Below are positions 21,674 through 32,400 of a stretch of 64,000 bases of DNA, in pieces. Below the pieces are notes generated by a model. It searched no databases and was not told the origin of the DNA. It was given only the letters and a program-made list of their open reading frames with translations. Source of the stretch: Meghimatium bilineatum (lineage: Eukaryota; Mollusca; Gastropoda; Stylommatophora; Philomycidae); the NCBI GenBank assembly GCA_034231615.1, contig CM067310.1, positions 6,599,010-6,663,009 on the forward strand, read 5' to 3'. A program made the position numbers and the translations under genes. Within the stretch, counting starts at the first letter, position 1. Each line of letters starts with the position of its first letter.

Positions 21674-24600
21674 CTATATCTGTAATTCTGTCTCCTTAAT
21701 AAAACTCACTGTCTTTTGTAGTTCATACAGTGTCCCATAGAGCTTTGATTCCAGTGTTGTTTCCTCTGGCCAATATGTCTGCCTCAGCGTTTCATGCTCA
21801 GAACACTCTTGAAGTATATGTTTGGCACTCTGTGCTGCCTGTCCACATGTACACATGGCCGTGTTGCCAATCTTGAACTTTGTATACATGTGACTGCGGA
21901 GTCGGTTGTGTCCTGTTCTGAGACGTAGAATTATAACTTGTTCTGATCTGTTCATATTGTGATAGTCATCTTGTGTTGGTGTTTGTGGCTTTCTTATTGA
22001 CTTGATCATCTGTTTTTTCTGATGGTAGGTGATTGGTATATCTGGTTGGTCTTCGACAGCACCTTCCTTAGCCAGTTGGTCTGCTTTTTCATTTCCTGGT
22101 ATTCCACAGTGAGAGGGTATCCACTGCATGGTTACCCTATACTGGTAAGACAATTCGCTAAGTAGTTTTTTTAAGTCTGTTAGTTTTCCAGACTGGAGAG
22201 CTTGAAGCACTGACCTTGCATCTGTCAGGAATACCACAGGCTGTAGGTCAGAGTTGTTCAGCAGTTTTTTAGCTGCCACACTAATTGCCTGGATTTCTGC
22301 ATCATAATTATTGCAGAATTTTCCTGTCGGTGTTCTGATTGTATCTCTAGGCTTGTGTGGATATTCTATATATACACCTGCACCTCCATTCCTCACAGCA
22401 TTCTGTGCTGACCCATCTGTGTACACTCTGACCCATATATCTTGTGGATATTCCTCATCCAGGAAACTGAGGGTGACTGTCATTCGCTGCACACTGTTCT
22501 GTTCGTCCTCGCTTAGTATTCCTTTCACATGGGTCTGAATGTATATTGGCATTCCATGGCTTTCACTCCATGGGGTTTGCTCTGGTACAGACCTTAAGGG
22601 GCTGTCAACTTCAGGTAGGTCTGTAAGTTGTCTACGGAGTCGTTTAGCTTGATGGATAAAGCTGCTCCTTTTCAGTCGTCCCATTGCTAGATTTTGGAAT
22701 CTTTCCTTCATTGGATGACTTGGCATACACTGAAACTTTTCTGCTTGAATTAGTACTTTTGTGTCTCTGCGTTCGCCAAGTGTTTGCATTCTTCCCATTT
22801 TCTGCATCTCTGCTATGGGTGTTGATTTCATTGCTCCCAACATTATTCTAAGTGCCTGGTTTTGCACTTTATCTAGATCTTGTAATGTGGTGTTTGATGC
22901 AGGACACCACGCAGCTGAATCGTATTCCAGGTGTGGTCTTATGCCTTGCTGGTAAACTTTACTGAGTATATTTCCACTGGCTCCCCATGTGGTTCCACTT
23001 AGTTTTCTCAGGATAGCTAGTTTCCTCCTGGCTTTTGTTGTTGCTTTATTTATGTGCTGCTTCCATGTCAGCTTATCATCAAAAGTAACTCCGAGGTATG
23101 TGGGTTGTTTGTCTTCTTTCAAGAGCTCTCCATCTATCTTGATATGACCAGCTTTTTGTTTTGGTGAGAGGGTAAAGAGTGTAGTGCTGCACTTATCTGT
23201 GTTAATGCTGACGCACCATCTATTAGCCCATAAGGTTAGGGCATCGATAGCTCTTTGTATTTGTTTAGTGGCCACTGTTGCATGTTCTTCCGTGCACCAG
23301 ATCACCAGGTCGTCAGCATACATTGCCACTTTGATCCCGTGTGGTAGTTCAGCAACTAGGTCATTGATGTAAACCAAGAAAAGTGTGGGTGACAGGACTC
23401 CTCCCTGGGGGACTCCATGACGCAGTAGAACTTTCTTGCTCTTGCGACCATCTAATTGTACCCTGGCTCTTCTATTATGCAGGTATGCTTTTACCCATTT
23501 GTACATTCTTGAGCTAACCCTGCAATTTCTTAATTTCTTTAGGAGCCCTTCTTTCCAAACCTTATCAAATGCTTTCCTGAGGTCTATCCATGCTGCTAGT
23601 ACCAGTTTCTTTTCTTGGAAGGCATCCTCAATCTCTTGGGAGAGGTAGGTTGCCTGATCTTCAGTAGAGTAGCACTGTCTGAAACCTGCTTGCTATGATA
23701 CAAGAAGGTTTTCACTTTCAAGGTACCACTGCATCCTAAGATTGATAATGCGTTCCATTGTTTTACATAGACAGCTTGTGAGGCTGATGGGCCTGTAGTT
23801 GGAGACTGTGTTGCCATCTTTTCCTGATTTGAGGAGTGGTATCATTATTGCTTCTCTCCACGCCTGTGGTACATTACCTGTGGACCAGCTTGTGTTAAAG
23901 ATCTGCAGTAGCTTTGCTCTTGCTGCACTTCCCAGGTTTCTAATCATTTCATTGGACACTCCATCAGCTCCAGGGGACTTTTTCATTTTCAATTTGGATA
24001 TTGCATGCTCCAGTTCTCTCATTGTGATTGGTGCCTCCATGACTTCAGGTATAGGTTCACCTTGTCCAATGTTTTGCTGGTTCTCTCGAACCTCCTGTTG
24101 TTTGTCTGGGCTGACTTTGACGTTGTCTTCTGCAAAGGAATCTGCAAAGTAATCAGCTGCATGTTTACCTGTTAAAATGTTTCTATCTTTATAAAGTGTG
24201 ATCTTGGTATTTCTCCCTGTACCTTCATCATTTAGTTGTTTTACAAGTTTCCATAATTTCCTAGTATCTCTTTCTAGGTTCAGCGACTCTGTTTTTTCTT
24301 TCCAGCTGCTCCGTCTGGCTTGTAACTTGGCTCTTTGAAATTTAGCCTTGGTTTGCTGATATTTGTTGTGATGTTCTTGGCTAGGTCTGTTCTCAGCCTG
24401 CTGTCTAGATGTTTCCATCTCATTTTGCAGCTTTTCCAGTTCATCATTCCAGTAGGGTTTGTAGTTTTTGCGTGCCCCCCTGGGTATGGTTTTACTAGCA
24501 GCATGTAGTATACATCTATTAAATTCTCTCACTGCTCTATTGATGTCTTTGTCCAAGTTCATGTCCTTAGCTAGAACACTGGTTAAATGCTGGTACATTT

Positions 24601-25519
24601 TCCAGTCTGCCCTTTTATAGTTCCACCTAGTGAGCGTGCTGCTGTCCGTGGTAAATTCATTGTGGATTTCCAGAAATACTGGTCTGTGGTCACTACCTCC
24701 AAGCTGCTTTCCAACAACACGTGTGATGTTCCATTCCAAGCCTGGTGAGTGGAATGCTAGGTCTGGTGTAGAGGTGGTGTGCCATGCTCTCGAGTAGAAG
24801 GTTGGTGAGTCTGCTGGCTAGTTAATAAGGATGAGATTATTTTCATCCTGCCAGCTCTCAAGTTCCTCACCTCTCTTGTCGATATGATCGTAGCCCCAGC
24901 TCTGAGAGTGGCTGTTGAAGTCACCACACACCATAAGTCTCTCTTTGTCTGGAATTGTGTCTAGTGCCAATGGTTTATCATTTGGGCAGTAGTAGTTCAG
25001 GAGATGGAATTCTGCACTGTCTGTTTTTAGGTGGAGCATCTGGTATTCTGCCCCTTCCATATATACTTCCAGCTGACATGCGCTGATATTGTTTTTAACA
25101 AGTGTCAGAATTCCACCCTTTCGCCTGTCCTTTCGGTCAGATCGGTAGCACTGGTAGCCTCTGATTTTGAAGGCTATGTCGCTGCTGAGGTGTGTTTCTT
25201 GGATACAGCATATGTTAACTTGTTCTTCACTGAGGACATTTTCAAGTTCCAATTTTTTGCTGTATCCATCTCTTTTACTGTTGACACCCTCAGCATTCCA
25301 GTGCATTATTTTTATTGGTCGTTTGTTTGTTTGGCCAGTAGCTCTATTCCCTTGCCTCCTGGCTCCTCGGGGCAATTGAGAAGGACTTCCAGTAACTGAG
25401 GTTGGGCCCTTTCGAGGTATAGGGCCCGGCACCGTCCCTGCCTGAACGTCCGCCACAGGGCAGGCACCATAACTATTTATAGATGTAGACATGTTTCCAT
25501 TGTGTTTTGTGCGTGGCAT
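21674..25519 (-). pseudogene. LINE polyprotein: EN-RT-RNase H, two in-frame TAGs
   Basis: One continuous frame of 1,282 codons, closed only by TAG at 24818-24820 and TAG at 23693-23695. Residues ~68-285: APE-like endonuclease (HWNAEG, QETHLS, CGDFNSHSQSWG, GGSDHRPV). Residues ~480-800: reverse transcriptase (KSPGADGVSNEM, GVPQGGVLSP, MYADDLVIW with an intact catalytic ADD). Residues ~1025-1145: RNase H with its D-E-D-D set (YTDGS, AEI, TDARS, PSHCGIPGNEKAD). Near 1226: CTCGQAAQSAKHILQEC, a CxCx8Hx4C motif. Both TAGs sit where related elements commonly have Gln (before PADSPTFYS; before QAGFRQ), consistent with CAG-to-TAG transitions. The start at 25519 is the first ATG in frame. The first ~67 residues are low-complexity with no zinc knuckle. 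It is inactive as written unless read through. Confidence 0.92.
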
Positions 25520-25613
25520 CCTGATTATCTGTGCGCCTTTTGGCTGGATGCCTCCGTCTTCAGCACTCTGCTTACTAGGGCAGGACTATGGTCCTGCTCG
25601 AGTGGGACTGCCC

Positions 25614-25688
25614 GACCAGTCTTAGTTTCCAGCCCCTGATGGCTGAACTAAGCCCCATCACCTCTGCACGGTGCTGGTCTCGATGGAG
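25614..25688 (-). ncRNA. Candidate HDV-like ribozyme at LINE 5' end
   Basis: Numbering from the TSD boundary (nt 1 = 25688): P1 CTCCAT (1-6) with ATGGGG (31-36). P2 GACCAG (10-15) with CTGGTC (70-75). P3 CACC (16-19) with GGTG (27-30), loop of 7 nt. P4 CAGCC (44-48) with GGCTG (55-59). J4/2 contains CTAAG, as in the antigenomic HDV ribozyme around its catalytic C. The strand order P1-P2-P3-P1'-P4-P2' is that of the nested double pseudoknot. Odd points: nt 1 is C rather than the usual G, J1/4 is long, and P1.1 is unclear. HDV-like ribozymes at 5' ends of R2, RTE and L1Tc/ingi elements are established; this one is inferred by hand folding. Confidence 0.55.
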
Positions 25689-25911
25689 ACACTGTGTATG
25701 AAAGAAGCCTTCTTGTCAAAGAAGACAGCCTCCAACACTGTGTATGAAAGAAGCCTTCTTGTCAAAGAAGACAGCCTCCAACACTGTGTATGAAAGAAGC
25801 CTTCTTGTCATAGAAGACAGCCTCCAACACTGTGTATGAAAGAAGCCTTCTTGTCAAAGAAGTTTTATATATATGAAGAAAACAGCCTCCAACACTGTGT
25901 ATGAAAATCCA
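25689..25911. repeat. 46-bp minisatellite, right part
   Basis: About five units of the same 46-bp repeat as 21546-21639, the last diverging with an insert (TTTTATATATATGAAGAA). Without the LINE the two parts form a single array of about seven units. Confidence 0.93.
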
Positions 25912-26600
25912 TACCTAGATGCGCATACCCTGTCATGCTCGCAGGGGTACCACATTGGATGCATCAACACACAGTCAGGAAAGAGTTAACGCATAATATT
26001 CATCAACATACACAGTCGGGACCTCAGGGTTACCACATTACATGTAACAACACAGAGTCAGGAAACAGGGTTACCACATTAGATTCATCAACACAGAGTC
26101 AGGAAACATGGTTATCACATTAGATTCATCAACACAGAGTCAGGAAACAGGGTTACCACATTAGATTCATCAACACAGAGTCAGGAAACAGGGTTACCAC
26201 ATTAGATTCATCAACACAGAGTCAGGAAACAGGGTTATCACATTAGATTCATCAACACAGAGTCAGGAAATAGGGTTACCACATTAGATTCATCAACACA
26301 GAGTCAGGAAACAGGGTTATCACATTAGATTCATCAACACAGTCAGGAAACAGGGTTATCACATTAGATTCATCAACACAGAGTCAGGAAACAGGGTTAC
26401 CACATTAGATTCATCAACACAGTCAGGAAACAGGGTTACCACATTAGATTCATCAACACAGAGTCAGGAAACAGGGTTACCACATTAGATTCATCAACAC
26501 AGTCAGGAAACAGGGTTACCACATTAGATTCAGCAACATACACAGTCGGGACCTCAGGGTTACCACATTAGATTCAGCAACACAGAGTCAGTGTGGCAAA
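25912..26600. repeat. 41-bp minisatellite, about 16 units
   Basis: The unit is ATTCATCAACACAGAGTCAG plus GAAACAGGGTTACCACATTAG. Some units are 39 bp (ACACAGTCAGG). The first and last carry a CATACACAGTCGGGACCTC variant, so both array ends share a subtype. Confidence 0.93.
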
Positions 26601-26922
26601 GAAACAAACACCCAAGATTCCATTTTATAGCAGCAACGTAATACACAACCCCAATACATTTAAAGGAGAGTTGAAATGGTGCAAGAAACAAAACACATTT
26701 AATAAAAGAAAAATATTCAGTGTAATATAAAACTGATAGCTTCTCCTATACAGGGCGTAACAATCCATCAATAAGTTTTTTGACTGTAGTGATTTTCATA
26801 CTTCCGCCACGATGACCGTTGAGAACAAATGTGTTCTCTTTACGGTGTTCGATTAGCTGCTGTTCTTTCCTGAAAGTAATAGCAACCTACGGGAATACTG
26901 TGCCTAGAAATTCCTAATTTTA
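26600..26922. other. Unassigned
   Basis: No gene seen. TACAGGGCGTAACAATCC at 26751 resembles a mariner-type end but lacks a partner. Confidence 0.35.
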
Positions 26923-27098
26923 ATGGAGGGCAGAGTACTTGGGAGGAGGAGAAGGGGCAGACCACGAAGGCGATGGACTGGCGACATTAAAGATAACACG
27001 AATACATCGTTGGAAAATGCAAGGCCCATCGCCCATGACAGAGAGAGGTTCAGAGAGTTCATTGGGAAGACAACGTTCTGGAAAGAATACCTCACATG
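26923..27098 (+). mobile_element. LINE family 5 C-terminus, second copy
   Basis: The plus strand encodes MEGRVLGRRRRGRPRRRWTG, ending FREFIGKTTFWKEYLT. Very close to the 19.0-kb copy over the same segment. Confidence 0.78.
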
Positions 27099-27107
27099 AC
27101 AGTGATT

Positions 27108-27233
27108 TTCTAGGCAATATAAATACTCTAGTAGGTTGCCATTGCATATGAGCGATTCAGATGCAAAACTGTATATTATTGGGAATGGATCCGTTACCCT
27201 TGGTGTCGGAAACTCACTGTGCACTTCTACACC
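27108..27233 (-). mobile_element. SINE D, short copy with TSD
   Basis: The body GATTTTCTAGGCAATATAAA...GTAGGTTGCCATTGC matches the SINE D copies at 6.7 and 34.4 kb. TSD ACAGTGATT at 27099-27107 and 27234-27242. It lacks the distal body. Confidence 0.78.
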
Positions 27234-27414
27234 ACAGTGATTCAATATAATTGTATCTTGCCACATATCTAATGCTATAATTGAAATTGTTACTCATTAA
27301 TGAAATTCAAAACTCGCGGTTGAGTTTTCGTTAATGCTATATCACAACATACTGAACATTTAATAATTTTTATTTTTATTTTATTTTTTCAAAAGAAGCG
27401 TTGTAATCCACCCT

Positions 27415-27530
27415 CTAGGAGATATATAGATTCATAGTGGAATAAAAATTCAGCCTCTCTGAGATATGTAGATTCATAGGGGAATAACAATTCAGCCTCT
27501 CTGAGATATGTAGATTCATAGGGGAATAAA
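27415..27530. repeat. 42-bp tandem repeat, about 2.7 units
   Basis: GAGATATGTAGATTCATAGG plus GGAATAACAATTCAGCCTCTCT. Confidence 0.88.
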
Positions 27531-28717
27531 ACTCAAAATTCTTTAAGACACCGAAGTAAAATCAACATTTTTGTTTAGCTTAAAGTTCCAGCCAGAGACT
27601 CAAAAGAAAACTCATGTGGGGTCGCGAACCATGAGTTGGTAAACCTTGTCTTAAAGTATTACAAATAAATTTCGAGTTTTCCTTTTATGAATAAAAGATC
27701 TCAAGCAACCGTACAACCCCCCCCCCCCCCCCTCCACATAACAAACAAAATAAAGGTAGCTAGTAGATCTTCAGGATACAAACAGACAAACAAACGAACA
27801 AACAAACAATTAAAAAAGACATCGTTTTACTATCAAAACACAAAAACTCGGTACTTCAATGTTGCCAATGTGTATTCAAGATAGAAAATTTTATTTAGAA
27901 AGGTGCAAGAAAAGTGCCTGCCATTCCTCATTTATTCGATTCTTAAAAACAACGTTTGAAAGTGTGACCTCTCAACAGTAACAGTCCATTGAAATTTCGT
28001 CTCTCGGCGCGTTACTGCACGAGGCTACTGCTAGCTTTTCATTGGCTGGCTACAAAACGTATACAAAAAATGAACATTAAAAAGCTCGAATTAGCCTTTG
28101 GTAATGACGTTATGTGACCGAAGTCTAAAGTTCTGTAATTATAGAAATGTCACGCTTGAAAGCGTTGGGAAGTGGAGGGCCGATATTTTGAACAGATTAG
28201 CGCTTCAAAATATTTGAAACTGCATCAAAGCAAGAAAAATATAGCCGGCTTGCTGAACTTGATGAAGGCTAAATTAATGCATCACCCTAACTAAAAGCCA
28301 TGAGACAAGGAATACTAACTGTATTTTTGATATGGCATGTAACAATGAACGTCAGCTGCATCCGGTGCGCCGCATCAGCATAGTCACGTGCAGTCACGTG
28401 CTGTGTAACAACAATAATGATCAAAGAATCTTTTTCTCAGAAACCGAGCTTCCAGGATCACATTCAACATCAAGACCACGAATTATGTTTTTAATTCACG
28501 GGGTGTTGCCAGAGCTAGAGAAACATGAATGTTTAACACTGCCGTCTACCATGTATGACGTAAGCGACGACTAAGAAGAGTCTGTGGATTGACTATCCCA
28601 TAATATGCTGTCTGTGGTGATAAATTCTCCTGAAGCAACATGCATGGATTGGACATTAACTCTTTTATCTCCAGCATACTTCAAGTTTGCACGACAATCA
28701 ATTGTTCGACTCGAAGC
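27531..28717. other. Unassigned; contains a hAT-like end and G/C runs
   Basis: On the minus strand near 27617-27650 CAAGGTTTACCAACTCATGG then TTCGCGACCCC resembles a hAT terminus. A poly-C run is at 27715-27732. An 80-codon ORF (28332-28574) has no recognised domain. No clear gene. Confidence 0.4.
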
Positions 28718-28729
28718 ACTGCGTTCTAA

Positions 28730-28996
28730 TTCGCGTTAGCGCAGTGGTTAGCGCACTGGCTTCGCATATGAGTGGTCCTGGGTTCATTCCTCAGTTCAGG
28801 CGGAAATGTTTTCAGATCGCAACGGCTCCCAGGTCGACCTAGCCTTAAATGGGTACCGGATTAATCCGGGAAGTAAAGACTGCGAGGGAGAGGAGATGGC
28901 TACCGCCCTCATTTGCAGAGCCTGTGAAATGTGAGATCGATAACATCTCACACCCCTACGGCATTAATAAATGCTATGGGTTACTTTACTTTTTTT
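28730..28996 (+). mobile_element. SINE A, full length, perfect TSD
   Basis: Exact 12-bp TSD ACTGCGTTCTAA (28718-28729, 28997-29008). Head: TTAGCGCAGTGGTTAGCGC (A box) and GGTCCTGGGTTCATTCC (B box). Body contains GGGTACCGGATTAATCCGGG. Tail TTACTTTACTTTTTTT. Best reference copy of family A here. Confidence 0.95.
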
Positions 28997-29197
28997 ACTG
29001 CGTTCTAAGGACACCGTTTGTCATCTTGGACTTGCAAAGTTCTAAGTAATAAGACATAACTCGCGAGGATTGTTATGCGTCCCACAATGAAGCCATCAGC
29101 AAAAAAAGCCATCAAAACAAATCTGTCATTTGCCATTGGGAGGAGCGTAGGAAAACTCATGTCCAGACTATTCCTTGATGTTGTCAGTTCAAGATGT

Positions 29198-29483
29198 CGC
29201 CCGTGTGTTGCCGGGACCCGAAAGGGGAGCAAAAAATAGCAACACTGGTTACCTTCTATGCATGTCGTAAGAGGCGACTAAGGAGGTTATGGGATGGAGT
29301 TGGCTGTCCCATCCCATATAGGGTCAGTGACCCAATGCCATGCTGAAGTCGGATGTGTCAGCGCGAAAGGTGCAGATATCACCGCAATGCTGTAAACCAT
29401 GACACAACGCATTCCGTTCTCCGGACTACATCCTGCTAATCTGCAGGAGTTTGAGAACGAACACAGAAGAAGAAGAAGAAATC
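29198..29483 (+). mobile_element. SINE B, full length
   Basis: Plus sense, CGCCCGTGTGTTGCCGGGAC to (AAG)n. TSD CAAGATGT at 29190-29197 and 29484-29491. Confidence 0.92.
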
Positions 29484-29619
29484 CAAGATGTGGACTGTTT
29501 CCCTGGCAAAATAGTTTTAGACAGTGAGTCGTGCCTCGTTGAATTAACCAAATAAGTATACGTGGTTTGATAACTATATAAAATATACATTATATTATAA
29601 AATATATACTAATGTATAC

Positions 29620-29855
29620 ACCAGGTGACATATTCTTTCTAGAATGTATTCTTCTTAATGAATTCTCTGAACCCCTCACGATTCTCAGCGTGTTGACCTG
29701 TTGCAACCAGGGGCATGTTTGTACAATAGAAGATGTTTCTTATCCATCGTCGTCTTGGGCGACCCTTACCGTCGCATCCAGAAACCATACCGTCAATTAT
29801 TAATTTTTCAACGCTGTTATGGCTATTTTTATGGCTAAAATATCTCAGCGTTATT
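29620..29855 (-). mobile_element. LINE family 5 C-terminus, minus strand
   Basis: The minus strand encodes KLIIDGMVSG then GKGRPRRRWIRNIF and EGFREFIKKNTF, aligned with the 19.0- and 26.9-kb copies but with one region scrambled. Confidence 0.7.
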
Positions 29856-29871
29856 ATTATGTCATGTAAGA

Positions 29872-30398
29872 TCCACCATTATAATGCCGTTTTAGAGCCA
29901 ACCCTTATAATGCCGTATAAGAGCCAACCCTTATAATGCCGTATAAGAGCCAACCCTTATAATGCCGTATAAGAGCCAACCCTTATAATGCCGTATAAGA
30001 GCCAACCCTTATGATGCCGTATAAGAGCCAACCCTTATAATGCCGTATAAGAGCCAACCCTTATAATGCCGTATAAGAGCCAACCTTTATAATGCCGTAT
30101 AAGAGCCAACCCTTATAATGCCGTATAAGAGCCAACCCTTATAATGCCGTATAAGAGCCAACCCTTATAATGCCGTATAAGAGCCAACCCTTATAATGCC
30201 GTATAAGAGCCAACCCTTATAATGCCGTATAAGAGCCAACCCTTATAATGCCGTATAAGAGCCAACCCTTATAATGCCGTATAAGAGCCAACCCTTATGA
30301 TGCCGTATAAGAGCCAACCCTTATAATGCCGTATAAGAGCCAACCCTTATAATGCCGTATAAGAGCCAACCCTTATAATGCCGTATAAGAGCCAACCC
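29872..30398. repeat. 26-bp minisatellite, about 20 units
   Basis: ATAATGCCGTATAAGAGCCA plus ACCCTT is repeated almost without variation (ATGATG twice), so homogenisation is recent. Confidence 0.96.
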
Positions 30399-30477
30399 TC
30401 TTCAATGTTGAATGTTCTTATCCACTTCCTGGGTAGTCCTTTTCTCTGTGCATGTTATTCTCAGAATATACACTATA

Positions 30478-30618
30478 TCTTCTTCTTCGGCGTTCATTCT
30501 CAAACTCCCGATGGATCTCTATTTCTAGATTTCCAGCAGGATGTATTCCAGAGAATGGAAATGTGTTGTGTCGAATTTTATTTGCGCCTAGGTCCGACAC
30601 ATCCATCTTCGGCGAAAT
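30478..30618 (-). mobile_element. SINE C, internally deleted
   Basis: GGCGTTCATTCTCAAACTCC, GGATGTATTCCAGAGAATGG and CATCCATCTTCGGCGAAA in order. The AGGACNATNGTCCT segment is missing. Confidence 0.82.
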
Positions 30619-30999
30619 ACAATATATAAAACCTGGAAATATTTATACAATGTATAATCTCCTAACACAAATAATGTCAAATAAATACAAATCTGGAGTA
30701 AACACCGTTTTGCAGTGGGAAAAATAGTGAAATTCTCTCGTGCACCCTCTGAATTCAACCATTGCTGTTCAGGACATTTGGGAGTGAATGCTTGATATCA
30801 TGTTGTATTTTCCTGAAACCTTAATCATCCTCCCCGTATCATCAGGTTTGCTGTGATCGTATCTCTGCCTTCTCTACAGCAATTTCTTTTTCCGAAATTA
30901 ATCTCTTAGAAAGTTTTAAATATATTTCCTTTTCTCGTTATTCCCGTTTATTCATTGCATCGTCGTGGGTAGAAGATTTCTCCGGAGATGGCTTTTTTT

Positions 31000-31380
31000 C
31001 TGTGATTTATGTATGTGTGTTTCCGTTGATTCTTTTATATATGTACTCCATCGTTTGCATGGTCTGCCCCTGACTTTGTATCCTCGTGTTTGTATAGTAA
31101 TGCTTTTTTGAGGGGCACTGTCTGATGGTAGTCTGGAAGCATGTGAAAACCACTTTTATCTGTAGTCTTCTGATGTAATCCAGGATGGGCATTGTGTTTG
31201 TCAGTCTCCTGATGTTTTCGTTTCTGATTTTATCTCTTATTTCTACTCCGAGGATTTTACGTAAACAACTCCTTTCTGTTGTAGCAATTATTATTTTGGC
31301 GTTTGTTGTTGAGTGTCCACGTTTGACATTGATAGAATACTGATGGTATGATGGGTGTTTTATGTAGTGCAATTTTGGTG
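31000..31380 (-). mobile_element. LINE family 3 C-terminal fragment
   Basis: The minus frame encodes SYHQYSINVKRG, TERSCLRKILGVEIRDKIRN, ENIRRLTNTMPILDYIRRLQ, colinear with RRILGVSLRDRIRNDNIRQI in the 60-kb copy. Confidence 0.8.
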
Positions 31381-31439
31381 TTTATGTCTTACATATTGTT
31401 TGGGAAAGATTCAAATCAAACAAGAAAATAAGAGAAGAC

Positions 31440-31612
31440 ATTAAACAGCAATATGTTTCTACAACAATAAAACACCAAACAGCAATATGTTTCTACAACA
31501 ATAAAACACCAAACAGCAATATGTTTCTACAAAAATAAAACACCAAACAGCAATATGTTTCTACAACAATAAGACACCAAACAGCAATATGTTTCTACAA
31601 CAATAAGAAAAA
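31440..31612. repeat. 34-bp minisatellite, about 5 units
   Basis: AAACAGCAATATGTTTCTAC plus AACAATAAAACACC. Confidence 0.93.
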
Positions 31613-31784
31613 AAGCGATGGATTTATATCGAACATGTACTTTGAATGAATGAGAACAGACTATCACTACAAGCATTAAAATGGGTACCAGACAGCAAGC
31701 GAAATTAGGGAAATACCACGAGAGACAGCAGAACAACCATCAAGCAAGGTAACAGTAAATGTAAACTAACGTTAACACATATCA

Positions 31785-32025
31785 TTTATTAATGTCGTAT
31801 CGGTGTGAGATGTTATGATTTCCCATTTCAGTGGCTCTGCTATATGTAGGCGGTAGCCATCTCCTTTCCCTCAAAGTCATTACTTCCCGGATTATTTCGG
31901 TACCTAATTGAGCCTGGTCGACCCGAGAGCCGTTTCGATGTGAAAATAACATTTCCGCCTCAAATGTAGAATGAAGCAAGGACTACTCATATGTGAAGCC
32001 AGCGCCCTAACCACTGCGCTTGTGG
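31785..32025 (-). mobile_element. SINE A, diverged
   Basis: Minus sense; TGCGATTAATGTCG-side tail at the left, head (AAGCCAGCGCCCTAACCACT on plus) at right. More substituted than other A copies. Confidence 0.82.
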
Positions 32026-32159
32026 CCTCTGTCAAAACAGAGTATGATGGCTATGTGTGTCAATGACAAGCAAGAACAAATTGGAGACTACTAGAGATAG
32101 ATAAAAATATTTCTCCAACACATTTCTTGCAACTTTCCCTTTTCTCATACCCTTATTTC

Positions 32160-32178
32160 TGCCAGCAATATTTCTTTA

Positions 32179-32213
<35 letters not shown>

Positions 32214-32400
32214 CGTTTCATGTCTCTCTCTCTTTTCTCTTTCCCTCTTTCTCGTTAGTTCTATCTTTCACTCACTCTTTATCTGTCTCGCGCTGATTCT
32301 CTATTTCTTTTTCTCCCTTTCTCTATCTGTCGATCTTTCTCATTCTCTCACTCTCTTTCTCTCGATATTTCTCGCTAATCACTCTTCTTTCCCTCTCTTC
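32160..32400. repeat. Pyrimidine-rich (TC)n tract
   Basis: A pure (TC)n core near 32180-32212, then imperfect CTTTCTCTCTC sequence to about 32395. Confidence 0.85.

Larger units (their letters stand above)
21640..25688 (-). mobile_element. Near-intact RNase-H LINE (I-like), full-length insertion
   Basis: A 4,049-bp element on the minus strand. The exact TSD ACACTGTGTAT (21629-21639, 25689-25699) and the tandem repeat on both sides fix its ends. Order: 5' leader of about 169 nt (candidate ribozyme first), one EN-RT-RNase H frame, a short 3' UTR ending GTGAACGAAAGAAG and an (AAG)n tail. No separate ORF1 is present although the insertion appears complete at its 5' end. The RNase H domain plus APE-type endonuclease puts it in the I superfamily (I, Nimb, Ingi, Loa or related). 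Which clade needs phylogeny. Confidence 0.93.

Noticed and set aside
28730-28800. tRNA gene in the SINE A head
   Set aside because: It has A- and B-box-like motifs but no closed acceptor or anticodon stems, and is part of a repeated element.
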